64,000 nucleotides of DNA. Origin: Lonicera japonica. Its lineage: Eukaryota > Streptophyta > Magnoliopsida > Dipsacales > Caprifoliaceae. The notes below the pieces were generated by a model. That model searched no databases. It saw only the letters and a list, made by a program, of their open reading frames with translations, and had not been told where the DNA came from. A program made the position numbers and the translations under genes. Of this stretch, positions 57,961 to 64,000 are shown piece by piece (the stretch's first letter is position 1; every line of letters begins with the position of its first letter). The stretch covers positions 62,001-126,000 of the forward strand of contig JAKCWG010000011.1 of assembly GCA_021464415.1 (NCBI GenBank), in the 5' to 3' direction.

Positions 57961-58806
57961 TGTGAGAATCCGATCTTTGTTTCAACCCTCACGATTAATT
58001 TTCTTGTTTTGAAATATTTTTGGAAAAATGTGTTATTAGAGTCGCCAGTTTGTTTTGCAAGAATACAAATAAAAGATTGTATGAAAGATAATCCGAAAAC
58101 GGAATGTCTTTTACAGGTCAAAACCAAAGATAATTTGATAATTACTTTGCTAGGGTTCGAGAACTACGTTACAAATTGAGAAGGTGTTAGACACCCAACC
58201 TGCCCTTTCGGTCTGTTAATGGATCATGTATTTAATTCTTATTTAGGTATCTTGCAAGTGGTTTGAATGTTTTCAAAATAGTCCTTTTGGATAAATTTTA
58301 ATTTAAGACAGCATTCATGAAATCAGACTCGAGCTCATAAGCGCCTACGTATTCATTCATGGAATAAAATCATAGTCTTGTAGTTCCATGTGTTTGAAAA
58401 TTATTTTTATAAGGTTTCTGTTTTGAAAACGCGTCAAAACAGTATTTTAATTTTCTTGTAAAACATAGAAATGACGATTTTCTAAAATCAATGAACTTCT
58501 ATGCAAATTATATAATTTTGTGTATTAAAACTTATATTTAATGACATAATTGAAATTCAAGAAGAGTTGTGCAAAATGCGTACATGATGTGCTAAAAATA
58601 AAGGTAAAAGTCTTGCCTTCTTTATTGGAAGGATCTTCCTTCTTTAAGCTTCCTTCTTCGTCAAAGTTCTTATTCTTTCCCTCTCTAAGGCTTATGTTGT
58701 CTCTCTAGAACTCTTCCTCATTCTAAAATTCTAAAAAATTCCTCTCAAAATTGCATAAAGTGACTTTCTCTCTCTAAAATTTCTAAATCACTCGTGATCC
58801 CAAATT
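57961..58806 (-). mobile_element. Tat/Ogre-like LTR, truncated
   Basis: It starts TGTGAGAATCC and follows the LTR at 37198 through GAAGGTGTTAG and the CTCTCTAAAA-rich part. It stops near the R region, before the TATA box and palindromes. Confidence 0.75.
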
Positions 58807-59085
58807 TTTAGTTATTTGCATTGGTGAAGAAAGAAGAATAAATTTTAAAAAGAACCACTGCATTCGAATTTTGTTGGTATATACACTGTAGACCATCACG
58901 AGACTTCACTCGTCCTCTTAAGGGAACCTTGGGGGTTTAAAAGGCATGTTGCACGTGTTAAGTGCAATCGCGACTCTGTGACACAGAGTTAGGATTAGTT
59001 ATTTTTATTTTAATTCTTTTATTTTTTTTCTTAGATTTTTATTAGCTTTGCTCGAGGACTAGCAAAGTATAAGCTATGGAGAATT
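58807..59085 (+). mobile_element. Athila-like internal tail
   Basis: TGCTCGAGGACTAGCAAAGT, then TAAGCTATGGAGAATT before the LTR resembles the usual tail and purine tract of Athila-type elements. No protein is readable. Confidence 0.45.
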
Positions 59086-60458
59086 TGATGTGCCAAGAAA
59101 TTGGTACATTGTAACCCACTAATAAATATACTTTGGAGAGCATGTATTATTATATTTGTTGTAATCCACTAATATATACTTCGGAATTAAAATGAAAAAG
59201 TTATGGCAAAATGAAATTTGGTGGAAGAAATGGAGGGGCAACATCTAGGCTTAAAAGAAAAACTAGTTAAATTAGTTATCAAGAAAGTGTATAGCTTAGC
59301 TGGCTAGAATGGTGGGTATTTACAAGCTAGACCCAAGATCTATTCTTAGTAACAATAAATAATTTTTTTAGAGATACTATAACTTTTGCCATCTAATTTA
59401 AATTCAAAGCTCTTGTCCCCAGTCTAGTGGGCCAAGCCCATTCGCCAAGCCTTGTCAGCTACCATCGAGCCAATTAAAGAGGCAACCGTTTAGGCCCATG
59501 AAGTATCTAACCAAGCCAAAGTCCTCCTCCACAAAGCCCACAAATGGGCCAAGCCCTGTAGAAACAAAATCTTGAGCTGCAAGCCAATATCTCTGTTATA
59601 AAAGAAAGGTAGCCACAACAGTTGGGGACATGCGGTTTTTGAGAGAAGCACCACAGCCACAATTCGTTTTTTTTCTCTTCCTCTTGTGCACAGTTATCGA
59701 GGGGAGCTGTAAATTATTTTATTTGATTTCTTCTTAGTTTTTTATTGTTGATTAACATTTGGATGCTTTATGGACTACTATAATTAATTAAAAATTATTT
59801 TTTTCTTTCTTCAATTTATTTGCGCATACTTAAGTAAGTATTTAATTTATTTAATTATGCATTATTTAATTTTTTGTTTTAATTACAAGTATTCTATGAT
59901 ATGTTACTTTCTAGAGTTGAGGATGAGTATATTTGATTGTATCTATTCACGTAACCAATTTAATGCTTCAAAGTTAAAAATTAATTATTTCTATTGGATG
60001 CCAAGTAATTATTTAATTTATTTGAATGCTTTGACGATGAGTGTTTTGATTTTATCCATATGTTTGGCTGTTGAAGATTTATAATTGGATTTTATAAATT
60101 AGTTAAACTTGAATGATTTTATTTTCCACAAATAATAGAGTCGAGAGACCAAATTATTGCGAAACAAGAGTAGAGTTTAAGCGCATAAATACTTAGGAAG
60201 GTGATATTAAATATATAACTCTGAAACCCTACTCAATTAATTCATTAAATTTATTATCTTGCTTAGTACTATTTAGTTTAGTTCCATTATCTAGTTTACT
60301 TGCTTTTCTTTGTTCTATTTTATTTGTTTGATTCCCATAGATTTTTCTAGCTAGATTAGGAGTTTAGTGAAAGATTAACAAGATAATTATAAAACAAATT
60401 GCTTGAGTCTTTGTGAGATTGATCTTGCTTACATGATACACTATAAATTGATTCCTGC
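59086..60458 (+). mobile_element. Athila-like 3' LTR, truncated at right
   Basis: It starts TGATGTGCCAAG and has a TATA box TATAAAAG at 59597-59604. Its last part (GAGATTGATCTTGCTTAC and onward) resembles the U5 of this group. The Tat/Ogre-like LTR at 60459 cuts it. Confidence 0.5.
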
Positions 60459-61767
60459 TGTGAGAATCGGGATCCAACGACCCCTGGAATTCTCTTCCGA
60501 TTTTTGTTTTGTATGAAAACTTGTTTTGTAGAGTCGCCAGTTTGTTTTACGAGAAAGAAAACAAAAGATCGTATAAAAGACAATTCAATAATGAATTATC
60601 TTTCATACGTTTGAAACCAGAGATTAATTGAAAACTTAGTTTGCTAGGTTTCGGGAACTATGTTACGAATTGGGAAGGTGTTAGGCACCCAATTCGCCCT
60701 TTCAGTCTCTTAATGGATCATGTATTTAATTCCTATTTTAGACATCTTGCAAGTAGTTTGAATAGTTTTCAGAATAGTCCTTTCTGGATAAATTTGGTTT
60801 AAAATTGTATTTTGAAATCTGACTCGAGCTTTGCGAGTACCTATGTATTCATTCATAGAATGAAATCAGTGTCTCGTAGTTCCATATGTTTGAAACTATT
60901 TTTTTTTGTATTTTTGTTTTGTTTTGAAAACGTGTCAAAACGGATTTTAGTTTTCTTGTAAAATTTAGAGAGGACTCGTTTTGAAGGCAGTGGACTTCTT
61001 TGCAAGTTATCTATCTTTTTGTATTAAAACTCGTATTCAAGCATAGTATTGAAATTCAGGAGAGTTGTAGAGAAATATACCTAATGCGCTTGAAGAAGAA
61101 CGAGGATTGCGTGTTTGCTCCTTCCTCTCTCTAGAACTTTCTCTGCCCAAGACTTTCTCTCTCTAGAAATTCTCTTTCTAAAACTTTCTCTCTTTAAGAC
61201 CTTTTCTCTCTAAAATTTTCTCTCTTTAGACTTTCTTTCTTTCTAGAAATTCTCTAAAAAAAGACTCTCTGATAATTTTGACAGAGTTTCTCTTTACTAA
61301 AAACTCTATTGAGTGTTCCTCCTCAGATGAGAACCCAAGGGTCCTATCTATAGAAATTTTTTTGCCAAAAGTGCTCCAAAAAAGGCCAGTCACAGGGGGT
61401 AGCCGCATGGGGTGCGGCTGGGAGGCTGCAGTTGGGGTCCCAGCCGTACGGTTGGCAGATAACCATGTGATTGGGGCCCCAGCCGTACGGCTGGCAGGTA
61501 GCCGTGTGGTTGGGGGGCTGCGGATGGCATTTAAAAAATGCCTCGAAACACCTAAAAAACTCAATTTTTCTAACGGGGTGCTGCCCCGCTCCCCGTCCTA
61601 GTAAGCGAAGTGGCAACAATGGTCGTATCAGACTCTTGATGAATTCAAAGTCAGAGTCTTTCTTAACAGTCTTCCACATGCATGATGACTCAGGACCTTA
61701 TTGTTAAATGCTTGTTTTGAAAAAAAAACCAGTGTTTACATGAGAGTTGTGGATTGGGGTGTTCACA
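60459..61767 (-). repeat. Tat/Ogre-like 3' LTR, minus strand
   Basis: 1309 bp, TGTGAGAATCGG to GGTGTTCACA on the plus strand. The purine tract and 3' UTR lie on its right, so the element runs on the minus strand. A 16-bp perfect palindrome CCAGCCGTACGGCTGG lies at 61479-61494. The TATA box is degenerate. Confidence 0.82.
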
Positions 61768-63300
61768 AACCCTCTCGTCCTGGGATTCTTGCTTGCAGGA
61801 ATTCTGGGACGATAAGATGACAACGATTCACGACTCTCGCGTGAATCTCAACTTATTAATACTTGAATCAAAATATACCCTTTTGGCATGTGAATTTCGT
61901 TATGTCTTAGGCGATGCAATCCACGACCGCCCCTTTCCTCTCGACTAGGCAACACGATACATCGGTCTTTTCTTTCGTCCACCCTCAGTGGCATATTTCT
62001 ACCCTCGAGGTACTGGATTTTTAATAATTTGTGCATGGAGTTTTGACATTTTGCCGAATCCAGATGATTATTGTGAAAAAGTGTTTCAAAGGTTTCCCAT
62101 CTTCTGGGGAGAAATGAAAGAATGATTCTTGTCTATTGGTGATTCCCTTCATGGGGATTTGCGCTAAAGAAAGAAATTCCCATCGTGGGAAATGCGAAGA
62201 ATTCCTATCTTTGAGGAATTCGAAAAATTTCCTTCGTGGAGAACACGTGGAGTCGTTATTTCCCTTTTGTGGGGAAAGGGGATTGGAGAAAATTCCCATC
62301 GTGGGGAATGCGAAGAATTCATATCTTTGAGGAATTCGGAAAATTCCCTTCGTGGGGAACATGTGGAGTCGTTGTTTCCCTTCGTGGAGAAAGGGGATCG
62401 GAGAAAATTTCCATTGTGGCTTTGAGGAATTCAAAAAATTCATATCTTTGAGGAATTCAAAAAATTCATACTGAGACTGTCTTGTTGTCTCAGTTTTATT
62501 ATTCAAACTCTGCTTTGTTGGTTTTTCAAAAATTCATATGCTAGAGAGGGTTGCTTGTAATTTGAAGAGCTCTTTTTCTTTTCTTTCATTTCATCCTCAA
62601 TTTTGACCTTTGGTGTTACCGGGAATCAAACTTTTAAATCAATTTTTCCTAGAAGTTTTCAGACCATTGTGCATGGATTTTTGGGATTTGGCATTTCTCC
62701 ACCCTCAGTTTTCTTCTCTTTAGTCATGGGGATAGAATTTCGCTTGGAATTTTCAATCATCCTTGAGCTACCCTCTGATTTTTCCACGGGGAAGATGCTG
62801 GTCCTGTATCGTTTTCTGTTTTTCGATACCTTTATTGCTCCCTCCTTTGATCATCCGGCCTCTTAATTTTGGCTTTCGGATTTTGATTTTTCTTCCTTTT
62901 CTTTTATTGCCTTTTCCAAAACAGGAGCCTTATTCACCTAAGATGTAGCCCTCTGCCTTTTGGCATGGCTGTCACTCTAATGTGGCTCTCCTTATCGATT
63001 TTTCTCTTTTCTTTTTTCACTCTTTCCTTACTTGGACTAACGGGATTTCTCTCTTTTCTACTTTTTCAATTTTTTCTTGTACCTGATTCCTCTTTTACAT
63101 CTCCCCTATTTATCAATCAGATTTGAACCTTTCGGAGAATTGATCTATCCCTTTGAATTTCGGTTCCTCCACAGTCTTTAGAGTGTCAAACTTTGGGTTT
63201 TGATCAGCCAACTCGTGTCTGTGTGTGTGTGAGTCTTGGTCCTTTTTGTTTTAGAAAATATTGATTCATAGTCTTCATCATCATCATTAAATTTTTATAT
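61768..63300 (-). mobile_element. Tat/Ogre-like 3' UTR
   Basis: Homologous, inverted, to 41630-42060 in its outer part and to 52270-52324 next to the LTR. Between these it has its own tandem repeat (62174-62466) instead of the 65-bp units. Open frames on both strands here are by-products of the repeats. Confidence 0.7.
62174..62466. repeat. About 116-bp tandem repeat
   Basis: About 2.5 units with ATTCCCATCGTGGGGAATG, then ATCTTTGAGGAATTC, start near 62176, 62292 and 62407. It also contains internal inverted bits (TTCCCxxCGTGGGGAA). Confidence 0.85.
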
Positions 63301-63600
63301 TTTTTTTTGTCAAATTTGGTCAAAATTGAGGGGGCAGCCGCAGGGTTCATAACCCCCAGCCGTACTGTTGAAAGCCAACCGCCCGGTTGGGGGCTAGCCG
63401 TACGGTCGGCTAGCCTGTGGCTGGCAGCCAACCGCACTGTTGGGGCTAGCCGTACAGTTGGCAAGCCTGCGACTGGCTCTAAAATTCTATAAATAGTGGA
63501 CTGTTTTGAACCTTTCTCTTCACTTCCACTTGCAATTTCTCTCTCTAGCATATATTTTCTGATTTCCAAAAACATTTAGCGAGTGTTCTTTAGTAGCGTT
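63301..63600 (+). promoter_or_regulatory. LTR-like promoter segment with palindromic motifs
   Basis: 63335-63475 contains several AGCCGTACGGT and AACCGCNCGGTTGG motifs like those in the Tat/Ogre-like U3, followed by a TATA box CTATAAATAG (63487-63496) and a CTCTCTAGC leader. LTR boundaries were not found, so it is a fragment or a related family. Confidence 0.5.
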
Positions 63601-64000
63601 AAGGATGGCATTTGCGAGGCTTTTATCGATTTTCTTGAGTATGATGATGGGGGGGCCACCGGAGTGCGAGGAGGCACCGGAGTAGCTGTCGAGATATAAG
63701 TTAGAGGCGATTACCACGACTATAGATGGGCATCTTATCTGTGCGCCACATCATGATGACTGGGACGATATGGCATGGGAGGGGCCATTGGGGGCGTGTA
63801 ACAACCCGCCTAATTAGGCAGGTGTTAACGGCTGTTGCATAAACGTCCATCCACTTCCTCCTCCTCGACCTAATACCGGTACTAGACGGAATAATACGCT
63901 CATAAACGCACCCCACCTTTACCGTGGGCCTGTGCATTGGTGACCAGATTTTTGGCACCCCATCTTTACCATGGGTCTGTGCAATAACATAACTTAAGCA
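63601..64000. other. Unassigned end of window
   Basis: A short frame starts at ATG 63605 and stops after about 30 residues. TGTAACAACCCGCC at 63799, with the palindrome CCTAATTAGG, could be the start of another LTR running off the window. A 48-bp direct repeat with CACCCCACCTTTACCGTGGG lies near 63908 and 63956. Confidence 0.4.

Noticed and set aside
62021..62506. 161-residue minus-strand ORF
   Set aside because: Its repeated peptide follows the 116-bp tandem repeat; several other frames over the same bases are open as well.

Overview
The window looks like intergenic heterochromatin from a large, repeat-rich plant genome, probably a dicot. It holds no intact cellular gene. Support for a plant comes from many LTR retrotransposons with the tRNA-iMet primer site TGGTATCAGAGC/G, a Cassandra element (an LTR element carrying 5S rRNA sequence, known from vascular plants), Tat/Ogre-like and SIRE-like remnants, a CACTA-type terminus and a decayed intron-containing relative of plant RING1 (Polycomb). 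The long open frames are either retroelement remnants or chance frames in repeats.

Positions 1-31916 form a nested stack that can be read from target-site duplications (TSDs). The base layer is a minus-strand gypsy 5' LTR (1042-3757 plus 30567-31916). Into it went a 0.84-kb Cassandra (2420-3255, TSD ACAGG, identical LTRs) and an old gypsy element A (3758-30561, TSD TTTAT). A's 5' LTR is split by a tandem array of non-autonomous element B (5234-16954, TSD GTCCA), arranged LTR-internal-LTR-internal-LTR-partial internal-partial LTR. The second B internal region is split by a relative, B' (12346-15267, TSD AAAGA), whose two outer ends are both U3 ends. A's decayed pol region holds a solo LTR (21679-24359, TSD CTCGG), and its 3' LTR holds another (26010-29396, TSD CAAGT).

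Positions 32180-43318 contain a minus-strand SIRE-like copia remnant (3' LTR 32180-33641; U5 stub 38459-38650). It is split by a gypsy LTR fragment and by the 5' half of a Tat/Ogre-like element (LTR 37198-38398, tRNA-Arg-type primer site, decayed gag). A solo Cassandra LTR (39461-39808) follows. A second Tat/Ogre-like element runs on the plus strand: decayed tail and 3' UTR with a roughly 65-bp tandem array, ending in the LTR at 52325-53850. Its 3' UTR is interrupted by a young gypsy-type element C (43324-52000, TSD GTAAA) that lacks coding capacity.

Positions 53851-64000 contain a CACTA-like terminus (to 54817), the RING1-like pseudogene (56176-57030), LTR fragments (57499-58806), an Athila-like LTR (59086-60458), and a minus-strand Tat/Ogre-like 3' LTR (60459-61767) with its 3' UTR (to about 63300). 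The last 700 bases hold a promoter-like LTR segment and unassigned sequence.

Four points stand out. B' integrated through two U3 ends. The polyprotein frame of B and B' reads through the polypurine tract into the LTR and keeps a colinear tail. Several different LTR families carry their own arrays of perfect palindromes upstream of the TATA/leader region. The two Tat/Ogre-like 3' UTRs share flanks but carry different tandem repeats. Lineage names rest on recognised motifs, not on searches.
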